A stretch of 13,803 nucleotides of DNA, taken from the NCBI GenBank assembly GCA_023417885.1, contig JAEZED010000239.1:1-13803 (forward strand), given 5' to 3'. The DNA comes from Planctomycetota bacterium (lineage in GTDB: Bacteria > Planctomycetota > Phycisphaerae > Tepidisphaerales > Tepidisphaeraceae). The notes under the pieces are model-generated. The model worked only from the letters and a program-made list of their open reading frames with translations. It had not been told where the DNA came from and ran no database searches. Numbering within the stretch: position 1 is the stretch's first letter; each line of letters begins with the position of its first letter. This document shows positions 6,325-13,803 of the stretch, piece after piece. The translations under genes and the position numbers were made by a program.

Positions 6325-8115
6325 ATGCGGATCGCGCTGGCGCAGATCAACCCGACCGTCGGCGACATCGCCGGCAACACCCGGCTCATCATCGACTTCG
6401 CCCGCCGGGCCGCCGAGGCCGGGGCGACCACCGTCGTCTTTCCGGAGCTGGCCCTCGTCGGCTATCCCCCCAAGGACCTCCTGCTGAAGTCCGATTTCAT
6501 CGACGCCAACCTCGCCGCCCTCGAGGCCATCGCCGCCGCCACGTCCGGCGCGATCGACGTCATCGTCGGCTACGCCGACCGCAACCCCGGCCCCGTCGGC
6601 CGCCCCCTCCACAACGCCGCCGCCCTCATTCGCGGCGGACGCGTCGTCTCGCGCCACTTCAAGACGCTTCTGCCGACCTACGACGTCTTCGACGAGAGCC
6701 GCTACTTCGAGCCGGGGGCTAACGAGACGGGCAACAACGTCATCTCGCTCCACGTCGGCGACGGGCCCATGGTCCCCGCCGGCATCAGCATCTGCGAAGA
6801 CCTCTGGAACGACGAGCGGCTCATCGGGCGCCGCCTCTATCACCAGAACCCGATTCTCGACCTGCACCAGGCCGGGGCGCGCCTGCTCATCAACTGCTCC
6901 TCCAGCCCCTTCGTCGCCGGCAAGCACGACTTCCGCCGCTCGCTCTTTGCGCAGCAGGTGAAGCGGGTGGGGGTGCCGCTGCTGTACGTCAACCAGGTCG
7001 GCGGCAACGACGAACTGGTTTTCGACGGGAACAGCCTGGCCTTCGACGCAGAGGGGAACGTCGTCGCGCAGGCGCGGGAGTTCGTGGAGGACCTGCTCGT
7101 CGTCGAGATCGATCCCGCTCCCCGGGGCATGCGCGACCAGCCCACGGGGGCCAGCCTCGCCGGCGCCGTCGAGCGCGGCCGCATGGAGGGAGTGGATCTC
7201 GAGCCGCCGGATATCGTCGCGAAGGAGAAGCCGACGCACGCCAACCGGCTGGAGCACCACTCGGCCGGCATCGCCTCGATCCGCCACGCGCTGGTGCTTG
7301 GCCTGCGCGACTACGCCCGCAAGTGCGGGTTCAGCGGGCTGCTCGTGGGACTTTCGGGCGGGATCGACTCGGCCGTCGTCGCGGCGCTGGCGGTGGAGGC
7401 GGTGGGGGCGGCGAAGGTGTCGGGCGTGGCGATGCCCAGCCGCTACAGCAGCGACCACAGCGTCCTCGACGCCGAGCAGCTTGCCGCGAACCTGGGCATC
7501 GCGTTCCACGTCGTGCCGATCGAGCCGATGCACGCGGCATACGAGGTGGCGCTGGCCCCCGTCGGCGGCGTCGCGGGGCTCACGGAGGAGAATCTCCAGG
7601 CGCGCATCCGCGGCGCGATCCTCATGGCGCTCTCCAACCGCAGCGGCGCGCTGCTGCTGACGACGGGCAACAAGAGCGAACTGGCGGTCGGATACTGCAC
7701 GCTCTACGGCGACATGGCGGGGGGGCTGGCGGTGATCAGCGACGTGCCGAAGACGGACGTCTATCGCCTCGCCGAGGAGATCAACGCGTCGGCGGGACGT
7801 GAGCTCATTCCGCGCCGCACGATCGAGAAGCCGCCCAGCGCCGAGCTTGCGCCGGACCAGTTCGACTCCGACTCCCTCCCGCCTTACGAGGTGCTCGACG
7901 CGATCCTTCAGCGCTACGTGGAGCAGGATCAGTCGATCGACCGGATCGTCGCCGCCGGGTTCGAGCGGGCGACGGTCGTGCGTGTCGCCACGCTGGTGGA
8001 TCGGAGCGAGTACAAACGCCGGCAGGCGGCGCCCGGCCTGAAGGTGACGAGCCGCGCCTTCGGCTTCGGCCGGCGGATGCCGATCGCCCAGCGTTACGTC
8101 CCGGGCGGGGGCTGA
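6325..8115 (+). CDS. nadE: Glutamine-dependent NAD+ synthetase
   Basis: 596 residues, normal size for the two-domain bacterial enzyme. It makes NAD+ from nicotinic acid adenine dinucleotide and ATP, using ammonia released from glutamine; the last step of NAD biosynthesis, in the cytoplasm. Residues 1-270 are the nitrilase-type glutaminase domain, with catalytic Glu41 (FPELALVGYPPKDLLL), Lys113 (HFKTLLPTYDVFDE) and Cys157 (ISICEDLW). Residues about 310-596 are the synthetase domain, with the PP-loop LSGGIDSA (343-350), SRYSSDHS (372-379), TTGNKSELAVGYCTLYGD (446-463) and the substrate loop KPPSAEL (502-508). All key residues are present. The ATG at 6325 gives the conserved start MRIALAQINPTVGD; an in-frame GTG 18 bases earlier is less likely. 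No Shine-Dalgarno site is seen. It follows the repeat array by 147 bases and converges on the lipoprotein gene. Confidence 0.97.
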   Translation: MRIALAQINPTVGDIAGNTRLIIDFARRAAEAGATTVVFPELALVGYPPKDLLLKSDFIDANLAALEAIAAATSGAIDVIVGYADRNPGPVGRPLHNAAALIRGGRVVSRHFKTLLPTYDVFDESRYFEPGANETGNNVISLHVGDGPMVPAGISICEDLWNDERLIGRRLYHQNPILDLHQAGARLLINCSSSPFVAGKHDFRRSLFAQQVKRVGVPLLYVNQVGGNDELVFDGNSLAFDAEGNVVAQAREFVEDLLVVEIDPAPRGMRDQPTGASLAGAVERGRMEGVDLEPPDIVAKEKPTHANRLEHHSAGIASIRHALVLGLRDYARKCGFSGLLVGLSGGIDSAVVAALAVEAVGAAKVSGVAMPSRYSSDHSVLDAEQLAANLGIAFHVVPIEPMHAAYEVALAPVGGVAGLTEENLQARIRGAILMALSNRSGALLLTTGNKSELAVGYCTLYGDMAGGLAVISDVPKTDVYRLAEEINASAGRELIPRRTIEKPPSAELAPDQFDSDSLPPYEVLDAILQRYVEQDQSIDRIVAAGFERATVVRVATLVDRSEYKRRQAAPGLKVTSRAFGFGRRMPIAQRYVPGGG

Positions 8116-8126
8116 CCCTTGGGTCA
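8113..8126. repeat. Short inverted repeat TGACCC-TT-GGGTCA across the nadE stop
   Basis: A perfect 6-bp dyad with a 2-base centre; the left arm contains the TGA stop codon of nadE. It sits just before the larger hairpin at 8136-8165. Too tight for a strong RNA hairpin, so any role is uncertain. Confidence 0.5.
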
Positions 8127-8135
8127 GTGGAAGCA

Positions 8136-8165
8136 AGCCGCGGCACACGCACGTGCGCCGCGGCT
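8136..8165. terminator. Long inverted repeat between convergent nadE and lipoprotein genes
   Basis: AGCCGCGGC (8136-8144) pairs perfectly with GCCGCGGCT (8157-8165); after one A-C mismatch the inner CACG/CGTG (8146-8149/8152-8155) extends it almost to a closed hairpin. Its position between two convergent stops suggests a bidirectional terminator, but there is no T-run on either side, so classic intrinsic termination is doubtful. Confidence 0.55.
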
Positions 8166-8194
8166 CGGATGGTTGCAACGAATGGCCGGCTCGT

Positions 8195-8842
8195 TCAGTC
8201 GCGCGGCTCGGAGAGGCGGCCGCTGGTGTCGGGGCGGCGCTCTTCGGGAATGCGGTCGCGGTTGATGCGGGGCATCTCCTGGATGACGCGGTCGCTGACG
8301 CCACCCTGCTCGAGCTGGCGGCGTTCGGCGTCGCCGAGTCCGAAGACCTGGCCCGTGGCCTCGAGACGCTGGATCATCTCGTCGTCGCTCAGGCCCGCCT
8401 GCTCCATGGCGATCACTTCATCGACCGTGACGAAGCCGTTGTCGTCGAGATCGGCGCTGCGAGCATCGCGCGCCTCGTCGGCCGTGGCCGGGCTCTGACG
8501 CGCCTCTTCGGCGGCCTGGCGCGCTTCCTCTTCGTTGCGCTTGTCCATCTCCTGGCCGATGAGATAGCCACCGCCGGCGCCGAGCACGGCGCCGATCAGC
8601 GCGCCCTCGAGGCGATTGTCCTCACCGCCCAGGACGGCGCCTGCGAGACCGCCTGCAAGCCCGCCGGCGGCGGCGCCCTGCTCCGGCTCGTCTCCCGGCA
8701 GGCTCTCGCAGCCCGTCATCATGCCGATGGGCAGCGCCAGCGCGATGCCAACGGCGGAGACGACGAGGACGCGGTGCCGGTGCTCCTGCTCCCGGGCCGA
8801 ATTGGCCACTGCAGCGACGGATCGGCGGCGATTGATGAACAT
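8195..8842 (-). CDS. Glycine-zipper lipoprotein with EF-hand-like loop and tandem C-terminal motif
   Basis: 215 residues. The start at 8842 is fixed by an excellent Shine-Dalgarno site (AAGGAG, 5 bases before ATG); the frame extends 51 codons further upstream, but without such a site. Residues 1-24 are basic, 25-41 hydrophobic, followed by MTGC with Cys45 as a probable lipidation residue. Residues 56-97 are a glycine zipper (GGLAGGLAGAVLGG then GALIGAVLGAGGGYLIG), as in 2TM glycine-zipper outer-membrane lipoproteins. A Glu/Ala/Arg-rich helix follows (100-130). Residues 131-142, DLDDNGFVTVDE, match a 12-residue EF-hand loop (D1, D3, N5, G6, V8, E12). Then comes a two-part motif, VIAMEQAGLSDDEMI (143-157) and RQLEQGGVSDRVIQEM (175-190), the repeated 'aGVsd..I' pattern seen beside glycine zippers in other bacteria. 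Function unknown; probably envelope structural. Confidence 0.85.
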   Translation of the reverse strand: MFINRRRSVAAVANSAREQEHRHRVLVVSAVGIALALPIGMMTGCESLPGDEPEQGAAAGGLAGGLAGAVLGGEDNRLEGALIGAVLGAGGGYLIGQEMDKRNEEEARQAAEEARQSPATADEARDARSADLDDNGFVTVDEVIAMEQAGLSDDEMIQRLEATGQVFGLGDAERRQLEQGGVSDRVIQEMPRINRDRIPEERRPDTSGRLSEPRD

Positions 8843-9109
8843 TTGTTCTCCTTCTGGGGGGTGTGTCTGCTGAAACAGCGCACGGCGGCCGCGCCGAAGC
8901 GGGCCCGTGCTTCTCCGGTTTATCACCACAAACAAAGCTCGTGCCGAAAGAGCCGATCCCGTTGCGGGCCTCCCGTCGCGCCGGCTCCAGCACAACCCCG
9001 GCCGACGCGTCGGGCGACGGACGTTTGGCGCGTTGACCGCGAGGCTGAAGCTCTCCGCAGCCGATTCCCGGCTCCTGTGCGTGCCCGGCGGCCTTACACT
9101 TGCCTCGCA
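8843..9109. other. Divergent intergenic region, lipoprotein / galE
   Basis: 267 bases carrying both promoters. An AT-richer patch at 8912-8936 reads on the minus strand as TTTGTTTGTGGTGATAAACC, a plausible -10 region for the lipoprotein (TGATAAA, weak) with a leader of roughly 70 bases. The rest is GC-rich and I see no gene, RNA or repeat in it. Confidence 0.4.
9095..9100 (+). promoter_or_regulatory. Putative leaderless or near-leaderless -10 (TACACT) for galE
   Basis: TACACT ends 9 bases before the galE ATG. There is no Shine-Dalgarno site in the intervening bases (tgcctcgca). No recognisable -35. Confidence 0.35.
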
Positions 9110-10102
<993 letters not shown>

Positions 10103-10122
10103 ATCGCGATCGTCGCTATGTG

Positions 10123-11910
10123 TCAGTCGGTGGGGGCTTCCGAGGCCGGCGGCGTGAACTTCCCGCAGCGCAGGAAGCTGGCCGTCATGCGCATGGCCTC
10201 GGGATTGCGCATCAGGAAGGTGTGCGTCGCGTCGAGGCAGGCAAAGTCGCTCGAGCCCTGGAGGCGCGTCTCATCGACGCTCACCACCAGGTCGCCATCT
10301 GCCCCGAGGAGTGGGTTGCCCATGAAGGAGCACTGCCCGGCGATCACGCCAAAATCGCGCGGCGTCGCCAGCTCTGTCGGAAGCGATTCCCACTGCGCGA
10401 TCTCCTGCCCCGACGGCCCCAGCGCCAGGCGGAAGGCGAGGTTGTCCTTCAGGCGCTTTGCCAGCATCGATCCGTTGTTCGGTGGGGCGAGCATCACCAC
10501 GCGTCCCACGGGCGGGCCCGGGTGCGCCGCCGGATCCTGCTCCCGCATCGCCATGTAGCGCCGCACGACGAGGTTTCCAAGGCTGTGGCCGACGAAGTGC
10601 ACGCGCGAGTACCCGGCCAGGTGCGCGACGATGCTCGACAAGGCCTCGGCATGCGCCGTAACCGGCTGTCGCGTGCTCGCATAACCGGCATTGGCGACAG
10701 CGAAGCCCGCGGCCTCCAGCGAGTGCGCCAGCGGCTGCATCGTCCCGCGCGTTCGGCCCAGGCCGTGCAGCACGACCACCACCTCCCGCCCCTCGCGCGG
10801 CGCCGGCGGCGGCCCCGTCTCGCGCCACGCGGCGTCGCACTCCGCAAGCGCTCCCGAGGCGCGGCGGCGATCGTGATCGTCCAGCAGGCGGAAGACGCCC
10901 GTGAGGGCGTGCTGCTGGATCCGCCAGCCGGCGTCGATGCGCACGTCCGTCCAGAACTGCTTTCCGCCGAGCGTGGGGAGCGACAGATCCATCCGCCGAT
11001 CATTATCCCTGTTCGCACCTGCGGTCGCATCCGGTTCTCCTGCCGGCCCGGGCGGGGGCGGACGCGTGGCCGGATTGCGTTCGATCTCCTTCAACTGCTC
11101 GCGGAGCCAGGGGCCGCTCTCGACCTCGCGCCCGTCCGGAAGGCGGATGCGGTAGGGGCGCCCACTCAGGCTGGATCGACTCGCCGCCTCCTCGATGAAG
11201 CGCTCCGCCGTTGCATCCGGGTCTTCGGCGAGGCTCGCCGACTTGCGCTGGAGATGCTCCACCGCTTCGGCGGCGGAGTGTTCCGTGCCGTTGCGGATGA
11301 AGACGGCGTTCTCCAGGGCGGCGATTCGCGCCAGGAGTTGCTGGATCTTCTGCGCTTCGGAGAGTGCGGGCTCGGTGGCGGGTGCGTCGGCAGGGGCGAG
11401 GCGGAAGGTGGCGAAGTCCTCGCCGATGAGATGATTTGTCAGCTCCAGCAGCGTCAGGCGCAACGGCGCGCCGTCGGGATCGGCGAAGGTCACTTCCCCA
11501 GCCTCGCGCATCGAGCGCTGGGCGAGGAGCACGTTGCCATCGGCGTCGCTCACCGCCACGAGCACCTGCCCGCCGGTGATGTCGTCGATGCCGAGCTTCA
11601 ACGATCCGCCCGGCAGCCAGCGCGACTGGCGCTGCTTCAGCGTCATCTCCATGCCTTCGGCGGGTACGAACGTGCTCTGCATCTGTTCCCGCGGAGGTGC
11701 GGGAAGCCCCTGCACGGTCTGCGGGTTGGCGAGGATGACGGTGCGCGGGCCGGTGGTGATCGAGGTCAACCCGAAGCCGAGCACCAACAGCGCCAAGAGC
11801 ACGACACCCAGCAGGGCCAGCGCAAGGACGAGCGGCCATCGTCGGCGGCGCGGTGGTGGCGTGGCGTAGTCCAGGGGCGTGGCCGATAACGGTTCGTTCG
11901 ATCGGCTCAT
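10123..11910 (-). CDS. Membrane-anchored DUF5329 / alpha-beta hydrolase (lipase-like) fusion
   Basis: 595 residues. Proline/arginine-rich cytoplasmic start (1-24), one membrane helix (about 25-48), then an extracytoplasmic region. Residues 55-172 are a beta-rich domain I do not recognise (KLGIDDITGGQVLVAVSDADGN). Residues about 186-278 match my recollection of DUF5329: FIRNGTEHSAAEAVEHLQRK (204-223) and FIEEAASRSSLSGRPY (238-253). After a Pro-rich linker (280-297) and a conserved-looking stretch (310-365) comes an alpha/beta hydrolase (375-580). It has VVVLHGLGRTRG (378-389), nucleophile elbow GHSLG (Ser443), a likely acid Asp540 or Asp546 and a likely catalytic His563 (ATHTFL). It is probably a periplasmic or surface-facing esterase; substrate unknown. 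The start ATG at 11910 has TAACCT 6 bases upstream and no Shine-Dalgarno site. The small membrane gene lies 44 bases upstream on the same strand, so they may also be cotranscribed. Confidence 0.82.
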   Translation of the reverse strand: MSRSNEPLSATPLDYATPPPRRRRWPLVLALALLGVVLLALLVLGFGLTSITTGPRTVILANPQTVQGLPAPPREQMQSTFVPAEGMEMTLKQRQSRWLPGGSLKLGIDDITGGQVLVAVSDADGNVLLAQRSMREAGEVTFADPDGAPLRLTLLELTNHLIGEDFATFRLAPADAPATEPALSEAQKIQQLLARIAALENAVFIRNGTEHSAAEAVEHLQRKSASLAEDPDATAERFIEEAASRSSLSGRPYRIRLPDGREVESGPWLREQLKEIERNPATRPPPPGPAGEPDATAGANRDNDRRMDLSLPTLGGKQFWTDVRIDAGWRIQQHALTGVFRLLDDHDRRRASGALAECDAAWRETGPPPAPREGREVVVVLHGLGRTRGTMQPLAHSLEAAGFAVANAGYASTRQPVTAHAEALSSIVAHLAGYSRVHFVGHSLGNLVVRRYMAMREQDPAAHPGPPVGRVVMLAPPNNGSMLAKRLKDNLAFRLALGPSGQEIAQWESLPTELATPRDFGVIAGQCSFMGNPLLGADGDLVVSVDETRLQGSSDFACLDATHTFLMRNPEAMRMTASFLRCGKFTPPASEAPTD

Positions 11911-11916
11911 GCTGTC

Positions 11917-11922
11917 AGGTTA
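11917..11922 (-). promoter_or_regulatory. Putative extended -10 (TGgTAACCT) for the hydrolase gene
   Basis: TAACCT on the minus strand ends 6 bases before the ATG at 11910 and is preceded by TGG, giving an extended -10 form. No Shine-Dalgarno site and no -35. It lies in the 44-base gap after the small upstream membrane gene, so it would be an internal promoter if those genes form an operon. Confidence 0.4.
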
Positions 11923-11954
11923 CCACACCCCCGGCCTTCGCAGACGCCGATCTC

Positions 11955-12176
11955 CTAGTCGCCATGGGCGGGGGTCAGTTCCGGCGTGGCGGCGGGCTCG
12001 GGTGCCCGCTCCTCTGGCCGCGTGGTCCAGATGACCACGAGCAGGATGGCGCCAACGGCGGTGATGATGAGCAGGCTGGGCCAGAGCCAGGAGGGTGGAG
12101 CGGCATGTGGCACGCCGACGTGACCCGCCACACCGTCACGCTCATCCGGTTCGGGACGCTGCTGGGCCTGGCTCAT
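11955..12176 (-). CDS. Small single-helix membrane protein
   Basis: 73 residues. A hydrophilic N-terminus (1-27), one membrane helix at about 29-50 (PSWLWPSLLIITAVGAILL) followed by TTRPEER, then an Ala/Pro/Glu-rich tail. The family is not recognised. The likely orientation is ambiguous from charge. It is 44 bases upstream of the hydrolase gene on the same strand, suggesting a shared transcript. Upstream there is only a weak GACAAT hexamer, 8 bases before the ATG, and no Shine-Dalgarno site. The hydrophobic segment flanked by polar stretches makes it more credible than the overlapping plus-strand frame. Confidence 0.6.
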   Translation of the reverse strand: MSQAQQRPEPDERDGVAGHVGVPHAAPPSWLWPSLLIITAVGAILLVVIWTTRPEERAPEPAATPELTPAHGD

Positions 12177-12262
12177 GAAGGGGCATTGTCCCGCCTGCCG
12201 TCATCCGGGTGAACATACATTGTGAGACTGGGTCGCATGTTGAAAGTGCCGGTGATTTATCT

Positions 12263-12290
12263 TGTCCGGCCGCGACGGGGCACCGATATT
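12263..12290 (+). promoter_or_regulatory. Candidate sigma-70-type promoter for the Cys-rich small protein
   Basis: TTGTCC (12263-12268) and GATATT (12285-12290) with a 16-base spacer, each 4 of 6 to consensus, in a locally AT-richer stretch. This leaves a leader of about 38 bases before the ATG at 12335. The -10 lies inside the loop of the inverted repeat at 12277-12303. Confidence 0.4.
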
Positions 12291-12303
12291 GCCTCAGTGC
12301 CCC
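12277..12303. repeat. Inverted repeat GGGGCAC...GTGCCCC upstream of the Cys-rich small protein
   Basis: Perfect 7-bp arms at 12277-12283 and 12297-12303 around a 13-base centre that contains the candidate -10 GATATT. Depending on where transcription starts, it is either an operator overlapping the promoter or a leader hairpin. A smaller TAGC/GCTA dyad (12306-12309/12314-12317) follows directly before the ribosome site. Confidence 0.6.
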
Positions 12304-12334
12304 GTTAGCTGACGCTAGCAAGAAGGAGATTCCC

Positions 12335-12559
12335 ATGATGACCGTGAACGATGGCCAGTGCGGGCTGTGCGTGCACTTTGGCGAGCACAGCCGGATGGAT
12401 GACCAGGAGCAGCAGCAGCTCGTCCAGATCCGGACGACGCGCAAGGCGCCCGAGAGCCTCGTCGAGGAGTGCGGCCACCCGCAGCACGAGCCGCTGCGGC
12501 TGATCGTGACGCCAGTCAGTGGCTGCCAGGGCTTCAAGCCGGCGAAGCAGGTTCACTGA
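12335..12559 (+). CDS. Small Cys-rich protein, probable zinc-binding
   Basis: 74 residues from the ATG at 12335 (a second ATG follows at once). The start is chosen because AGGAG (12324-12328) lies 6 bases upstream; the frame is open to 12209, but that extension has no ribosome site. Four cysteines are arranged as QCGLC near the N-terminus (Cys9, Cys12), EECGH in the middle and SGCQGF near the end, plus His residues (VHFGEHS, CGHPQH), suggesting a structural zinc or other metal site. The central part is a polar Gln/Glu-rich helix (DDQEQQQLVQIR). No signal peptide or membrane segment. I have an impression of similar short proteins in planctomycetes but know no function for them. It is a single-gene unit: own promoter candidate and leader hairpin upstream, strong terminator downstream. 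Confidence 0.8.
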   Translation: MMTVNDGQCGLCVHFGEHSRMDDQEQQQLVQIRTTRKAPESLVEECGHPQHEPLRLIVTPVSGCQGFKPAKQVH

Positions 12560-12591
12560 CCGCTTCGAGGCAGTCGCCCCCATCAACGGCA

Positions 12592-12629
12592 AAGCGGGAG
12601 ACGCCGCGTCAGCGTGGCGTCTCCCGCTT
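12592..12629. terminator. Strong bidirectional intrinsic terminator
   Basis: Perfect 14-bp arms AAGCGGGAGACGCC (12592-12605) and GGCGTCTCCCGCTT (12616-12629) with a 10-base loop, followed on the plus strand by the T-rich CTTGTTT (12630-12636). It lies between the convergent stops of the Cys-rich gene and tsf and should end both; the T-run is better on the plus strand. Confidence 0.9.
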
Positions 12630-12651
12630 CTTGTTTGCGCTGCCTTGCCGC

Positions 12652-13464
12652 TCAGGCGACGCCGACTTCGAGCCGGGCAAAACCGGTCAGCGTGCCGCCG
12701 CTCTTCTTCGCGTAGTCGGCGACGGTGCCCTTGAACTTGTCAGGGTTGATGAACTCCTGCTCCGCCAGGACGCGCTCGCGGTAGAAGGCGCTCATCTTGC
12801 CTTCGGCGATCTTCTCGGCGATCTCCTGGGGCTTGCCGGTCGCCTTGGCCTGCTCGACGGCGATCTCGCGCTCGGCGCTGACAAGATCTTCCGGGACGTC
12901 CTGGCGCGAGAGCCCGATCGCGACCGGCTTCACCGCCACGACGTGCAGCCCGATGTCGGTGAGCACTTCGTCCGGCACGCTCGCGGAGTCGGCGGCGACC
13001 AGCGCCGCCACCTTGTTCGTCACCGTGTACTCGAACTTGCCGACCTTGGCCCCCTCCACCACCTGCGAGCGGCCCAGCTGCACGTTCTCGCCGGTCTGCT
13101 GGCTCACCGCCACCAGCTTCTCCGTGATCCGGGAATCCTCGGCCGGGCTGGCGGAGGGATTGGCCAGCAGCGTCTCGCCGGCGAGCTTCAGCACTTCGGC
13201 GACCACCTCGTTGCGGGCGGTGAAGTCGGTGTTGCACTTGACCTCGACGAGGACGCCGCGGGTGCGGTCGGCGTTGACGAAGGCGGCGACGCGCCCCTCG
13301 CCGGCCTCGCGCCCGGCGACGCTGGTCTTCACGCCCTTCTTGCGGAAGTACTCGATCGCCTTGTCGACGTCGCCGTCGTTTTCCTGGAGCGCCTTCTTGC
13401 ACTCCATCATGCCCAGTCCGGTGCGCTGGCGAAGCTCGTTGACTTGTGCTGCGGTGATTGCCAT
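12652..13464 (-). CDS. tsf: Translation elongation factor Ts
   Basis: 270 residues, normal for bacterial EF-Ts, the guanine-nucleotide exchange factor that recycles EF-Tu-GDP in the cytoplasm. The N-terminal UBA-like domain carries LRQRTGLGMMECKKAL (11-26); the core starts with the TDF motif CNTDFTARNE (77-86), whose Asp-Phe inserts by the EF-Tu magnesium site. It continues through the dimer-type core to a C-terminal module ending GFARLEVGVA. I chose the ATG at 13464 (MAITAAQVNE) because this matches the family N-terminus; the frame is open 26 codons further upstream, with no homology. No clear Shine-Dalgarno site. It follows a probable rpsB by 150 bases on the same strand, the usual rpsB-tsf order. 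Confidence 0.97.
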   Translation of the reverse strand: MAITAAQVNELRQRTGLGMMECKKALQENDGDVDKAIEYFRKKGVKTSVAGREAGEGRVAAFVNADRTRGVLVEVKCNTDFTARNEVVAEVLKLAGETLLANPSASPAEDSRITEKLVAVSQQTGENVQLGRSQVVEGAKVGKFEYTVTNKVAALVAADSASVPDEVLTDIGLHVVAVKPVAIGLSRQDVPEDLVSAEREIAVEQAKATGKPQEIAEKIAEGKMSAFYRERVLAEQEFINPDKFKGTVADYAKKSGGTLTGFARLEVGVA

Positions 13465-13614
13465 GTGTTTGTCTCGCTGGTATGTCGTCTCGTCTGTTTC
13501 GCGCGGCGGGCCGCGCGACGTAGCTGCCTGCTCTTGATTCACAACCGCCGATCGACGCGGGGACGACGACCGGCGGCTGCGGGATTGCGGTTGTCGTTGC
13601 CGGCCGGGTCGTTT
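13465..13614 (-). other. rpsB-tsf intergenic spacer
   Basis: 150 bases. I see no gene and no convincing terminator hairpin in it. The frames crossing it (tsf upstream extension and the 13539-13787 minus frame) are low-complexity readings of the neighbours in other phases. Confidence 0.5.
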
Positions 13615-13803
13615 CTAGGCCTGCGCGGCAGGCACGCCATCGGTCGCCTCGGCCTGGGGAGCGGCGGGGGCCTCGGCAGGCGCCTCGGCCGTCTCGCCCT
13701 CGGCGCCCGGGGTGCGGCGGCGTGGGTCGTCGGCGCGGAAGCTGGTCCGGGTGCTGCGGCGGCGCGGCTCGCGCGGGGCGCCTTCACCGGCCTTGTCGGG
13801 GGC
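13615..13803 (-). CDS. rpsB: Probable ribosomal protein S2, C-terminal tail (5' end outside window)
   Basis: 62 codons in frame with the TAG at 13617-13615. The visible part is low complexity: an Arg-rich stretch (PREPRRRSTRTSFRADDPRRR) then an Ala/Glu/Pro-rich end (GAEGETAEAPAEAPAAP, ending PAAQA). No folded domain is visible, so the identity rests on position: directly upstream of tsf on the same strand, where rpsB almost always lies, and on the knowledge that some high-GC bacteria carry such S2 tails. If correct, the tail is at least 60 residues beyond or at the end of the S2 core, and probably exposed on the 30S subunit. Confidence 0.6.
   Translation of the reverse strand, partial: APDKAGEGAPREPRRRSTRTSFRADDPRRRTPGAEGETAEAPAEAPAAPQAEATDGVPAAQA

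Noticed and set aside
6178..8304. 708-codon minus-strand frame
   Set aside because: Exactly antisense to nadE, whose catalytic motifs are intact; the frame is a GC-skew shadow.
10120..11889. 589-codon plus-strand frame
   Set aside because: Antisense to the DUF5329-hydrolase gene, which has recognisable motifs; the shadow has none.
13539..13787. 82-codon minus-strand frame overlapping the end of the window
   Set aside because: Pro/Arg/Ala low-complexity reading in a different phase from the frame ending at 13615, which better fits an rpsB tail.

Overview
The window is about 13.8 kb of high-GC bacterial chromosome. It carries housekeeping and envelope genes on both strands, with no rRNA, tRNA, transposase, phage gene or CRISPR array that I can see. 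The best fit is a planctomycete, possibly of the Phycisphaerae. That is inference from several traits: an N-terminal zinc ribbon (CxC then CxxC) on a multi-pass membrane protein, an rpsB-like low-complexity tail next to tsf, a DUF5329-hydrolase fusion, a small four-Cys protein, and mostly weak or absent Shine-Dalgarno sites.

Left part (1-4094, all minus strand): a small three-helix membrane protein (3798-4094), a 1022-residue protein joining a GT4-like and a GT9-like glycosyltransferase plus a third weakly recognisable C-terminal domain (651-3719), and the N-terminal part of an FkbM-like methyltransferase-fold protein that runs off the window (1-565). The last two look like part of a surface polysaccharide or glycan cluster. 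A divergent promoter region (4095-4266) separates them from a plus-strand zinc-ribbon membrane protein (4267-5796).

Middle part: 5797-6324 has no convincing gene but holds the most unusual element here, a tandem array of 14 units of exactly 21 bp (5884-6177). Each unit carries a dyad-symmetric core, and the core is better conserved than the spacer. Then come glutamine-dependent NAD+ synthetase nadE (6325-8115, plus), a convergent glycine-zipper lipoprotein with an EF-hand-like loop (8195-8842, minus), and galE (9110-10102, plus), which supplies UDP-galactose for glycans and so fits the glycosyltransferases at the left.

Right part: a membrane-anchored DUF5329 plus alpha/beta-hydrolase fusion (10123-11910, minus) with a small single-helix membrane protein upstream (11955-12176, minus). 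A 74-residue Cys-rich protein (12335-12559, plus) has a good ribosome site and a leader hairpin. A strong bidirectional terminator (12592-12629) separates it from tsf (12652-13464, minus), and the C-terminal tail of a probable rpsB (13615-13803, minus) closes the window.

Gene starts fall into two types. Two genes have textbook Shine-Dalgarno sites (8842 minus, 12335 plus). Several others have none, but carry a TANNNT -10-like hexamer ending 6-9 bases before the ATG, which suggests leaderless transcripts.
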